A stretch of 64,000 nucleotides of DNA from Isoetes taiwanensis (Eukaryota > Streptophyta > Lycopodiopsida > Isoetales > Isoetaceae): assembly GCA_021234155.1 (NCBI GenBank), contig JAJEKV010000096.1:2603678-2667677 (forward strand), given 5' to 3'. Position numbers and translations under genes: made by a program. Positions 1-9,522 of this stretch are shown here, piece after piece. The notes beneath the pieces were generated by a model. It did not search any database. It was not told the DNA's origin and was given only the letters and a program-made list of their open reading frames with translations. Each line of letters begins with the position of its first letter. The stretch's first letter is position 1.

Positions 1-134
1 TGGACCGAGGTGTCATTCCAGGACATTTTATTTTTGGAACGAGGTGCTTATACACATCTATTACCAACACTTATGAATTCCAATTTATCACCCATTGAGA
101 GCTTACTCACACCTACTATTAATTCCAAAGCCTC
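1..134 (+). repeat. Short minisatellite (family 1), interrupted by a LINE
   Basis: Degenerate units built on CACACCTACTACCAATTCC, AAAGTATCACCCATTG and GAGCTTACT, about 40-50 bp each. The same units resume after the LINE insertion at 639 and again at 1700-2440. The small open frames across this stretch are chance products of the repeat. Confidence 0.7.
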
Positions 135-638
135 GAGTGTCAGCACTCTGCCCACTGTGCAAGCAAAGGGATGAGACCATTGAGCATTGTTTCTTTTTAT
201 ATCGTCATCTCCAGCCTGTTTGGTCTTGGTTGCTTTCTCTTTTTCATGTGACATTGACAAGTCAGCAAGTGCTTCTGGCTATTTATCCGGATACTTGGAA
301 TAAGGTGCAGAGCCAAGCATTTCATTTGGCATTAGGATGGTTGTTGTGGTCCATCTGGAAGCGCAGAAGATTGTGTATCTTTCAGGGTTTTGGATATTCC
401 TCCTGCAGTTGTCCTCCAGGACGCACAAGCTAGAATCCCTAAGGTCTACCATTGTTCTTCGCTTGCTCCTGCCAAGCGACAGTTGATATTTGAGTCCTAT
501 TTGAGTGTATTGTCTTATGCATAGGCTGGTGGTTCTACTCAGTGGATCATGATTATCCTTTCAGATTTTATTCTTGCCTCTGCATTTGTATCTGGCTTTT
601 GGCTTGGTGTTTCAATAAAGTTTGTCGTTCTTCAAAAA
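135..638 (+). mobile_element. 5'-truncated LINE insertion (3' end of a zf-RVT LINE)
   Basis: The 3' end of an L1-like plant LINE. Translation on the plus strand gives a reverse-transcriptase zinc-binding segment: CPLC, then RDETIEHCFF, then W-rich sequence (VWSWLLSLF, WLLWSIWKRR). An out-of-frame tail follows, then a short A run near 634-640. The same 3' end, including the sequence before the tail, recurs on the minus strand at 61249-62272, so both belong to one family. The 14-bp sequence AATTCCAAAGCCTC occurs at 121-134 and at 639-652 as a target-site duplication. The insert is about 0.5 kb, so almost all of the element was lost by 5' truncation. The family call is firm. The exact 5' junction may shift by a base or two. 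Confidence 0.85.
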
Positions 639-652
639 AATTCCAAAGCCTC

Positions 653-1493
653 ATTAACTTAGTACCATTGACAATATACCTACTACCAATTCTAGAGTAT
701 CACCCATGAGGAGCTTACTCCCATCTACTACCATTTCCAAATTGTTGCCTATTGAAAACTTTCTATTATTGGACCGAGCTTGCAAAGTTTCAAACCATTC
801 TATCTTTAGACTGAGGGTATGAGCATATAAAACATTTTAGAACATTGCTTACTTGGCGCATCTGGAACATTCTAGAACATTCTACTTTGAGTCTTTATAT
901 TCAAAAAAAACTTTCTATTTTTAGACTGAGGTGCTTATCCATGACCATCTAGATCATTCCAGAACATTCTAGAAAATTCTAGATACTTTCAAAAACACTT
1001 TCTATTTTTAGGCTGAGGTGCTTATCCATGATCATCTAGAACATTCTAGAACATTCTATTTTTGGTTGTTTGCAAAGTTTCAAAAAAACTGCTATTTTTA
1101 GACTGAAGTGCTTACCCATGAGCATTCTAGGATATTCTATTTTGAGTGTTTATACAGTTTCAAAAAAATTACTATTTTTAAACTGAGGTGTTTACCCAGG
1201 AGCATTTTAAACATTCTAGAACATTCTATTTTGAGTGTGTGCAAAGTTTAAAAAAACTTTCTATTTTTAGACTGAGGTGCTTAGCCATGAGCATCTGGAA
1301 TATTTTAGAACATTCTATTTTGAGTGTTTACAAAGGTTCGAAAAAATTAATATTTTTAGACTGAGGTGATTGCCCATGAGAATCTGGAAAAATCCAGAAC
1401 ATTCTAGAAGATTCTAGAGCTACCTAGAATACTAGAGCATTCTTGAATTGATCAACTTTCACCCTTAACTATATGTGAATCTCTAGTTATTTT
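653..1493 (+). repeat. Minisatellite block A (families 1 and 2)
   Basis: A few family-1 units (653-760) lead into about seven family-2 units of roughly 85-95 bp. Each family-2 unit is built from CTTTCTATTTTTAGACTGAG, GTGCTTACCCATGAGCAT, GGAACATTCTAGAACATTCT and TTTGCAAAGTTTCAAAAAA. The block ends in AGATTCTAGAGCTACCTAGA, just before a SINE. The order is the same as in block B. Confidence 0.75.
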
Positions 1494-1670
1494 AGCAAAC
1501 TAATGCTTGGCATAGTGGTAAGTAGAGGGGATTTGGGAGGCAAGAAGCAGGGTTCAAATCCTTTATGCTACATCAAACTTTTAAAAGCCCTCCACTGAAA
1601 TGCAGGGAGGACATGGAGGGCCGAGATCACGCCACGTGGCGCCTCCTTTACTGTCGATGGGGGTTTACCT
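1494..1670 (+). mobile_element. tRNA-derived SINE, copy 1
   Basis: An RNA polymerase III A box (TGGCATAGTGG, 1508-1518) and B box (GGTTCAAATCC, 1551-1561) lie 43 bp apart, as in tRNA-derived SINEs. The body ends in a conserved GTGGCGCCTCC segment. A second copy at 3045-3225 shares head, boxes and body. No A or T tail or clear TSD was found, partly because both copies sit in a duplicated context. Confidence 0.65.
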
Positions 1671-1679
1671 CAGTTTAGA

Positions 1680-3044
1680 AAAAGCAGACCTACCCATATA
1701 CTCCTATAATTCCAAAGTATCATCCGTTAGGAGCTTACTCAACCTCATCTCGGGCTCGGCCTTAGGCCGAGGCCTCGCCTCGGTCATACACACCTACTAC
1801 CAATTGCAAAGTATCACCCATTGGTAGCTTACTCACACCTATTACTAATTCCAAAGTATCGCCCAATGGGAACTTACTCACACCTCCTATCCATTCTAAA
1901 GTTTCACCCATTAGAAGTTGACTCACACCTACTGTACTCAACATTCATTTGTCAATCTACAAGGAGCTTACTGTGACTTACCACCAATTCCAAAGTATCA
2001 CCCCTGAAGAGTTGACTCACACCTACTAACAATTTGAAAGTATCACGCATGAGACGCTAACTCATACCTACTACAATTTCAATGTATCACCCGTGTAGAG
2101 CTTATATACACCTACTACCAATACCTATCAATTCCAAAGTATCATCCATTGGGAGCTATTCACACCTACTATCAATTCCAAAGTTGCACCCATTAGAAGC
2201 AGACTCACACCTACTGATACCTACTACAATTTCAAAGTATCCTCCATTTAGGGCTTATACATATCTACTACCAACACTTCTCAATTCCAAAGTATCATAC
2301 ATTGTCAGCTTACTCACATTTGGTGTCAATTCCAAAGTGGAAACTTTCTATTCTTGGACTACGCTTGCACACCTAGTACCAATTCCAAAGCATCATACAT
2401 GAGGAAAGCATCACCCATGTGGTCCAACATCCAATACTACCAATTCTAACCTTAGCATTTTGTAACGTTTCAAAAAACTTTCTATTTTTAGACTGAAGGT
2501 CTTACCCATGAGACTTTCTATTTTTGGACTGAGATGCGTGCTCATGAGCATCTAAGCATGTAAAATATTTTACCTTGCCTCTTTGCAATTTTTCAACAAA
2601 CTTTCTATTTTTAGACTGATGTGTTTACCCATGTGCGTCTGGAACATTATAGAACATTCTATTTTGAATGTTTGTAAAGTTTTCAAGAAGCTTTCTATTT
2701 TTAGACTGAGGTGCTTATCCATGAAAGAAAACTTTCTATATTTAGACTGAAGTGCTTACCCTGAGTATCTTGAACATTCCAGAACATTCTATTTTGCCTC
2801 CTTGCAAAGCTTCAAAAAAACTTTCTATTTTTAGATTGAGTTGCTTATCCATGAGCATATGGAACATTCCAAAACATTCGCTTTTGCCTCCTTGCAAAGT
2901 TTCAATAAAACTTTCTATTTTTAGATTGAGGTGCTTACCCATGAGCCTCTACACCATTCCAGAACGTTCTATAAGATTAGAAGATTTTAGAGCTATCTAG
3001 AACATTCTATAACATTCTTGATTAGTTCTCAAATTATTTTAACA
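1680..3044 (+). repeat. Minisatellite block B (families 1 and 2)
   Basis: Family-1 units fill about 1700-2440 and at least seven family-2 units fill 2450-2990. Then AGAGCTATCTAGAACATTCT leads to a SINE. The order repeats block A, indicating a higher-order duplication of about 1-1.5 kb. Open frames on either strand here (for example 2082-2402, 1762-1944, 2742-2942) have no recognisable domain and follow the repeat period, so they are not called as genes. Confidence 0.75.
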
Positions 3045-3225
3045 AACTAATGCTTGGCCTAGTGTTAGGTATGGGGGCATGGACCAGTGTTCGAATCCTC
3101 ACTCAACATGAAAGTTTTTGAAGCCCCTCATTAAGATGGAGGAAGACCACAGAGGGCAGAGATCATACCATGTGGCGCCTCCACAATCGTCGAGAAGGCG
3201 TAACCGACAGGCTCACTCACTCAAA
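3045..3225 (+). mobile_element. tRNA-derived SINE, copy 2
   Basis: Degraded A box TGGCCTAGTGT (3055-3065) and B box GTTCGAATCC (3089-3098). Body similarity to the copy at 1494 includes the AAGCCCCTC and GTGGCGCCTCC segments. The sequence before it (TATTTTAACAAACTAATGC) is also shared with copy 1, which supports segmental duplication rather than two independent insertions. Confidence 0.6.
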
Positions 3226-3304
3226 GACGTGGAAGAGGAATCAGTATGCTTCACGAGCATTTTGTAAAACTTGCCCCTTCACTTTGTCGTTGTTTATTGT
3301 ACTT

Positions 3305-3580
3305 TTAGTGCTTAATACGTATCAGTAGACTCCAATAACAAAATGTAGATATAAAAGATATATCAAAAGATAAAGTATTGATTCCTGCAAATTGGTGGCA
3401 GCAACAGAATAAAGGTCTAATTCTTAGATTTATGGGGATTGGTGCTTGCTTGATCAAAGACCTCATGAGTGGCCTAACATTGACAATGCCCAGTTCAATT
3501 GAATGTCCTTGTAGCTTGAACAATTTTATAACTGTAAAATCTTCGTCCAACTCTCCAGTAGCCCTCATCAAAGTTCTCAC
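3305..3580 (-). other. Unrecognised open frame, 91 codons
   Basis: This open frame starts at a non-ATG codon, with an internal Met a few codons in (MRATGELDEDFTVIKLFK...). It has a reasonably protein-like composition and could be a decayed exon; TTTGCAG follows a possible exon end near 3385. No family was recognised, and a chance frame is equally possible. The stretch from 3581 to 3890 holds nothing identifiable. Confidence 0.2.
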
Positions 3581-3890
3581 TCAATAGTATTTTTTATATA
3601 TGAACTGGTGCAGGCACCCCATACGATAAACTGATGCTTATCTTCTAAGGTGCTTGTTTATACTGTCTGCATCGCAAAAATGACATGACCTTTCTTGTAT
3701 ACGAATTGTGGATGTTTTAACCGGGCAGTGTCAGTGCAACATGTGATTACTTCAAATCATGGTTTTTCAAATCATGGTCCTTGGACTGGCTATGTCTAGA
3801 TAATTTTAGAAGCACAAAATTACCACTAGCATTAGCATTATCTTCTTCTTGATAGTCTTTTAATATTTGATTATTGTGTTTGTTGATGGG

Positions 3891-3992
3891 GCCTAGTCCC
3901 CAGGTTTTAGATGGGATGTTGCCCTTGCATATGCCGTCCCATAACCTGGTGGGTTCTCGTGGACGTAAAAATTCATCTTATCTTATCTTATT
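3891..3992 (+). mobile_element. LINE 3' end with (TCTTA) tail
   Basis: The sequence runs from GGGCCTAGTCCCCAG through CCCATAACCTGGTGGGTT and CTCGTGGACGTAAAAATTCA to a short (TCTTA)3 tract. The GTGGACG-TAAAA box followed by a short tandem repeat recurs at the LINE ends listed below. The opposite-strand copy at 4308-4460 shares the CCCATAAC..GGGTTCTCGTGGACG segment. Confidence 0.6.
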
Positions 3993-4307
3993 GTGATTCC
4001 TTTGGGGCATTCCAGTAGCTGATTCTTAGCACATGTGACTTTATGCGAGCTAATTCCAGCAAGGCTTTCTTGTTGTAAAAAGATGCAGATCATTCAAATT
4101 TAGCGTACAAGGGCTTAAGCCCTTTGGAAATTTAATATGCACATTATTCAAGTTCCAGTCTCCACAATCTATTTTCATAGTATTAATTTATAGGGGATGC
4201 TCTTGTTGTAAACACACAATTAGCAAGTTGCATGCACTTGTCACTTTGTATTATTCTTTGTCACTTTGTCGCTAAAAACCTATTCTATTCTATTATTCTT
4301 TTATTAA
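3993..4307. other. Intergenic, LINE-tail debris
   Basis: No gene is seen. Near 4268-4300 the sequence GCTAAAAACC is followed by (TATTC)n, resembling another LINE 3' tail. It directly abuts the opposed tail that starts at 4308. Confidence 0.4.
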
Positions 4308-4460
4308 AAAATAAGATAAGAGTGTTTTAACGTCCACGAGAACCCAACGAGTTATGGGCAGAACGGAAAAAGAGGGCATGAGCCCCAATAGAACAGAGGG
4401 CCTAAGCCCAAACGATACAGGACATGGGGACTAAAGGTCCCAAAGGTACCAAATTTTTTA
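4308..4460 (-). mobile_element. LINE 3' end, opposed to the one at 3891
   Basis: Read on the minus strand, CCCATAACTCGTTGGGTTCT, CGTGGACGTTAAAA and a short (CTTAT) tail match the 3891-3992 copy. The upstream part (GGGCTTAGGCCCTCTGTTC, GGGGCTCATGCCCTC) is a typical LINE 3' UTR. It faces the 3891 copy tail to tail. Confidence 0.6.
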
Positions 4461-4462
4461 CT

Positions 4463-4714
4463 TACACCCAAACACACATTAATATTAAAAGCATAAACCT
4501 TCTTACATACCCCCGTTGTTTGGGTGCATATTGACATGAGCTGTGTAAAGCTATACGGATAGTTATATTATATAATTTAATTAACTTTTGTGCCATGCTT
4601 GTTTAATGTTCATCCATCAAGTCAAGTGAACCACTCTCTCGAGCTTGCCATGTTCTTTCTTTATTAATTTGTCTGGATACCAGAGCATAGAAGCACCACA
4701 TCCTGTAGGCAACT
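4463..4714 (+). repeat. Tandem ~250 bp unit, copy 1 (uninterrupted)
   Basis: Begins TTACACCCAAACACACATT and runs through AAGCATAAACCTTCTTACAT, GGGTGCATATTGACATGAG and CTCGAGCTTGCCATGTTC. The same unit follows directly at 4715 but is split by a LINE, with the rest at 12606-12780. Copy 1 holds the empty target site GGGTGCATAT at 4522-4531. A third, more diverged copy of the right part lies near 12985-13095. Confidence 0.75.
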
Positions 4715-4797
4715 AATTACACCCAAACACTAATGAATAAACATTAATATTAAAAGCATAAACCTTCTTACATATCTCCCATTCTTTGGGTGCATAT
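4715..4797 (+). repeat. Tandem unit copy 2, left part, ending in LINE target site
   Basis: Matches 4463-4531. It ends in GGGTGCATAT (4788-4797), which is the left TSD of the 7.8 kb LINE. The T run from 4797 to 4812 is the LINE's poly(A) tail on the other strand. Confidence 0.75.
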
Positions 4798-5164
4798 TTT
4801 TTTTTTTTTTTTGAGAGTAAGAGTTGATTTTTCCATTAATCAAGAAAAACAGTACATGATTCTGCTTATAGCCGCAGAATACATTTTAGCAAGGTCTATC
4901 ACCAGAATTATGTAGCATAAATACAGAATGTGTTGCTCAACATATGTGATGCTAGTCAAGTTTCAAAAAGTCGTGAACTTTTTTCTCAAAAATAACTTAT
5001 AAGATAAAGATGACTTCAACAGAGAGGAGGAATCTCGACCCCAACCAACACGGGACTGAAACAATCAACCAAAACTCCAACCAGATTAAGAAATAAGATT
5101 GAGCAATTGATGACCAGAGTAGGGCCGGTAATGAGTTCAAGATGGATGAAAGAGAGAAGGTAGG

Positions 5165-6574
5165 CTAAAGGCATGTTGAGTCAAGTCTAGAATTGAAGTA
5201 AGCATAGAAAGGAGCAGCAGAATCAAAGGTATAAGAATCAGTAGTCTGTTCAGCAATCTCCTCAATGCAAGAAGGATCAACCCCACTCAAACAGAGCAAG
5301 GAGCCATATAGATCTGCCAACATTCTATGTGTGTAATATCGCCTCCAGTATCCGAGAACCGATTCTCTGTCATGAAGTGATGGTACATGGAGAGAAAGTC
5401 GAACATGTTGTAAACCCCGCACCACTTCCTGTGGAATAATCTTACTAACTTGATGCTATTGCTTGCCTCTCGCTTCCACCAAAGACATATTGCTAAATAA
5501 CACACTGAAATCTTGACCAATGTCTTTCTTAAGAAGGCTGTCTTCAATCTCCCCCAGACTAGTTTTACATATCTTCAAGTAAGCTAGCATCATCATGAAA
5601 AATGGAATTAGAATTAATGACACCAAGATTGGATGCAAATAAATCAAAAGACCCCCTGAAAAGACCAATTGAGTTCCATTTCTGTTGTATTTATCCAGAT
5701 ATTTCCTTTTATGGGCCGATGCAATTGGACTCAACATCAAATTGAAAGTGGACCTTGATCCAAAAAGTTGAGAATTTTTTCATACCATAAACCACTCTAT
5801 TTCTAGCTTTCCAGACATTCCACAAAGCAATAAACATTAGAGAGTTAGCAAAGGCACACTTATTTTGAATATAAGACAACAGATTACCCGAATCCTATTA
5901 GGGTAAAGATGTCCTAGATTATCAAAGAACCAAGACCAAAAGGGGTTTAGGTGGGGCAAAAGAAAATGTGCTCAAGATTTTTCTTCCCTATTGCATCCAA
6001 GATGGCAAAGAGCGTAAATATCAACATTCCTAATGGCAAGCAATTGTAAATTGGGGACACTTTTATTAGCTATCGGCCCGGATAAAGAGACCGGTCTTAG
6101 GGAAGCAATAGGAGTTCCGCACCTCCTTGAAGCGAGAATGTTGCTTTCTTCCTCCGAGATAAGCCACTTAGAACTTGCCTTGGAGGGTTCATCATTTTTA
6201 CTTATCAAAGAGTATATCTTGCTAACTTTGTAATGAGATTTGCCCTCCAGAGTCCAATTAGTTGCCCTTGGCACAATATTATTTACCCGGATATGAGGCG
6301 CATAAGATTTTATGTGAAAATAAATCTTTTTATCACCAAGTACCATGGATAGTGTTCTTGAGATAGGTCCAAGAAATCAACTTGTTGTTTATGTATAGGT
6401 CTTGTATAGATTTGAAGCCATAATCGACCACTTTTTGTACACCCTCGGATGTCTCAAAGCCTTAACTTTATTTGGATGATTCTTGAGGATAGGATTCAGA
6501 AAATTGACATGTGCAGGTTCAAATCCTCGAGAGGGAGCATAATCAAAGGCAAAGATGCACCTTATTCCAAGCAT
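5165..6574 (-). pseudogene. LINE RT C-terminal and zinc-binding region, broken
   Basis: Several short minus-strand frames together read as the region after the RT domain. SKWLISEEESN lies at about 6170, and IYALCHLGCNREEKS at about 5985-6020 resembles the Cys motif of the plant zf-RVT domain. The final part at 5456-5740 has RKYLDKYNRNGT. Frame changes occur roughly every 200-400 bp. This is the 3' coding end of the 4798-12595 element. Confidence 0.65.
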
Positions 6575-7241
6575 GACTAATGTTCCTCATAAGAGGGAAG
6601 TATTAACACCCAAACATGGAGGACATTAAAGCATGAATCAGAAGAATATGGCCAATAGAGGGGTGACCTTAGGTGATGAGAGGAAAGCAGCCCAAGATTC
6701 TAATGAATAGAGAGGAGGAACTTGAATTGCTCGGCAAGGATTTCCGGATGTATTTACCAAAGCAAAGAAGAGCTTGTGCTTGCGGATGTAGATTTTGCAC
6801 CCTAAGCCCCTGATCTTTAGGATTGGTAACAAACTTCCAACCAACCTTATGAGATCCCCTCCATATAAATCTCCGATTGTTTTCTCAATCTCATAGTAAA
6901 AAAGCCTTGGGAGCCACAAGAGCGTAAGAAAAGTAGATGTGAGAGCTAGCAAAACGTAATTAGCAATTAAAGTTCTCGCAACCTAGAGATAAGCCACCTT
7001 TGAAATTATTCAACTTCTTTTTTGATTCTATCAATGATTGGTTGCCAAAGACCTTTGATTAGGATTTAGAGATAAAGGCATACCAAGAAGAGTAGACGCT
7101 TTGGTTGGAATTTAGAACCTTAATATCGGCAAAATTGGGTTGATATTATCACCAATGATCATACATTTGGCCAGATTTAAATGAACACCGATGCAAAGAG
7201 AATTGTTTAATTATATCAAGAAAAACTCAATATTAGAGATG

Positions 7242-7759
7242 TCAAAGATCTAAGAAAGCAAAGGTGTCATCAGCATATTGGGAAAGAGTAAGAGAGTCGT
7301 CACTGTCAGGCATTTTAAGACCCTTAAGTTCACCAAGGTCCTTGAAATGAATTATAGCCCTTGTGAGCATCTCAGCCACAATCAGAAATAGATAAGGAGC
7401 AAGAGGGCAACCTTGCCTCACACCTCGAGCAAGAGGGAAGAAATGAGAAGGGGATCCATTCAAAATGATAGCAGAGTTGGAGTAGACATTCAAGCCCTGA
7501 ATTAAAAGTCTCAACTTGGGATGAAAACCAATCTTAGACAAAGCAAGGTCAAGGAAATCCCATCTAACAGTATCAAAAGCTTTCTTGAAGTCAAGCTTAA
7601 GAAGAACACAATTTTGGTTGGAGATTCTATTCCAATGAAGACCTTCCATAGCTGTGATATAATTGTCCAGGATAAACCTGTTAGAGAGAAAAGCGATTGA
7701 TGAAGGGAGATGTTTCTCTCAGAGATAATCCTTGATTCTATTAGCAATGATTTTAGCAC
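7242..7759 (-). pseudogene. LINE reverse transcriptase core, broken
   Basis: Encodes the palm of a LINE-type RT. KLDFKKAFDTVRWDFL carries the first catalytic Asp, RGVRQGCPLAPYLF is the conserved RT segment, and QYADDTFAF near 7263-7285 is the YADD box with two catalytic Asp. A second frame (7511-7759) covers the segment just upstream and overlaps it, so at least one frameshift lies near 7640. Further RT sequence on both sides (about 6640-8400) is present only in scattered frames. It would synthesise cDNA at the nicked target, but this copy is not functional. Confidence 0.85.
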
Positions 7760-8659
7760 AGATCTTGTAAGAGGTATTGGTCAGGGAGATAGGCCTCCAA
7801 TCAGAGAATGTAGAAGGATTGTCAACTTTGGGAATAAGAGAAATAAAGCCAGCTGATATGGAAGGATGCGGGTGATTGACCTCCCAAAACCTCTAACCAA
7901 AGAAACAATGTCATGCTTGAGAATTTCCCTTAAGTGGATAAAAACTCACAAGGAAGGCCATCGTGTCCGGAGACTTATTCTTACCAAAAGAACTTAAAAC
8001 CTTAAAAATCTCATTTCACCGGGAATGGCCATAAAGGAACCATCCATGTCCTCAATGGGAGAGGGGATTACCTTATCCAAAGAAATCTAGAAAACTCTTC
8101 TCTTTGATCGAAGTCAATGAGATTAGCAAAAGCAGTTTGGGAGAAGAGGGAAGCATAGTTATCCCGAAAAAGGTTTTGATGAGCTTGGGATCTTCTACTA
8201 ACAGCCCTGTATCGGTTCTAACCTCGAGTGATGGAGTTCCTTAGGAGCCCGACTTTAGCCATTTTGAAGAAAAAATCTAGAACTCGCCACAAAGCCCATA
8301 TCCTTTGCTGAATTTAATTTTACACTTTATAGTTGAACTCTTAGCTTCCACTTCCTCAATACTCTTCAAATAGTTTTCCAAGAGCTCTTCCCCAATCAGA
8401 GGTTTAAATTATAAGGATCATCCTCAAGAAGAGATCTAATATCCCTCATTTTGGAAAGCAACCGCTCCTTCTCATTGATCTTGGACAAATGCTTGCTTTT
8501 TGACCAATCTTTTATCCAAATTTTTGATCTTCTTAATTCTGCCATAAAATCTTTTCATGGAGTGCTGGTTTCTCTTCGTAAATTTGCAAATAGAATTCCC
8601 TAAAGTCTTTCACAAAGGAATCATTCTCAAGCAAAGCACGCTTAAATTTGTAGGGGACA

Positions 8660-9395
8660 TTACCTTCTCTCGGGAATTTGAGTTAATCTTTGTGCAAAGG
8701 AATTGGGCTGGTGATCCGAGATAATATTGCCTTCATCACTAGTAACAAAGCAGCTTGTCCCAAAGAGAGGAGTTTGGGCTACAGACATAATACCTATCAA
8801 GGGCAAAAAACTCTTTTGTCCCCTTTTTTGTTTATTAGACCAGGTATATGAGGCAGTGGAAGAGGGAACATAGATCAAAGCATTGTCAGATATTAGAGAC
8901 TCCCAATTATTTCTCTCTGGAATGGACATATTAATTTTGTTGCCAAGCTTCATGTTCCAATCAGAGTATTGTTAAAATCACCCCAATAATCCGCCTGAAA
9001 TAGGATTATTACGCAACCAAAGGTTAATTTCAGTCCAGAGTAATTCTCTATCTTTGGGGTTAGTGGAGGCATATACATTAATCACTCCAAAAGTCGAGTC
9101 CTGAAATTCAAAGGTAACACCTTGCCACATCTTGGAGGGGAATTAAAGAAAGAAAGCTGTTTTGTGTTTCTCCGCATCATGATAATACCCCCACTTCTAC
9201 CAGAGGCTTCAATCCGTGGAAAAGGCACTGGGAAAATCCAATCACCAAGATTAGAGATTTCAATTTAGGAAGTTTAACTTCCCGGAGCATAATGATGTCA
9301 GCATTATAGCTCCTAATTTGGGAGATAGCTCTCCTTCTTTTGATAGGGCCCTTGATTCCTTTTTTTTTACATTCCAAGAAAGAATCTTCATAGAA
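8660..9395 (-). pseudogene. LINE apurinic-type endonuclease domain, broken
   Basis: Read from the 5' end on the minus strand: MKILSWNV near 9370-9395 is the domain start. SYNADIIMLREVKL follows, with Arg where most family members have Gln or Glu before the catalytic-site Glu. STFGVINVYAS and the WGDFNN box lie near 8970-8990, then SYTWSN and finally ISDHQP. This is the usual order of the EEP/APE endonuclease that nicks target DNA for LINEs. At least two frameshifts separate the pieces. Confidence 0.8.
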
Positions 9396-9522
9396 AACTG
9401 GGGAGGATCGAGAGAAAAAAGGAAATCAAAGGTTCAGTTGTCTATGAAGTTTCTTTTTTTCCTTTTCCCTTCTTAACCTTACTTCTAGTATTAGCATTTT
9501 GGAGTATTATGCATTAATGAGC

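Noticed and set aside
2082-2402. 106-codon frame in the minisatellite
   Set aside because: It follows the repeat period; a chance frame.
653-3044. CRISPR-like array
   Set aside because: Units are degenerate and contiguous, with no unique spacers; the context is eukaryotic.
6508-6528. B-box-like GGTTCAAATCC inside the LINE
   Set aside because: No A box upstream, and it lies within LINE coding sequence; a chance match.
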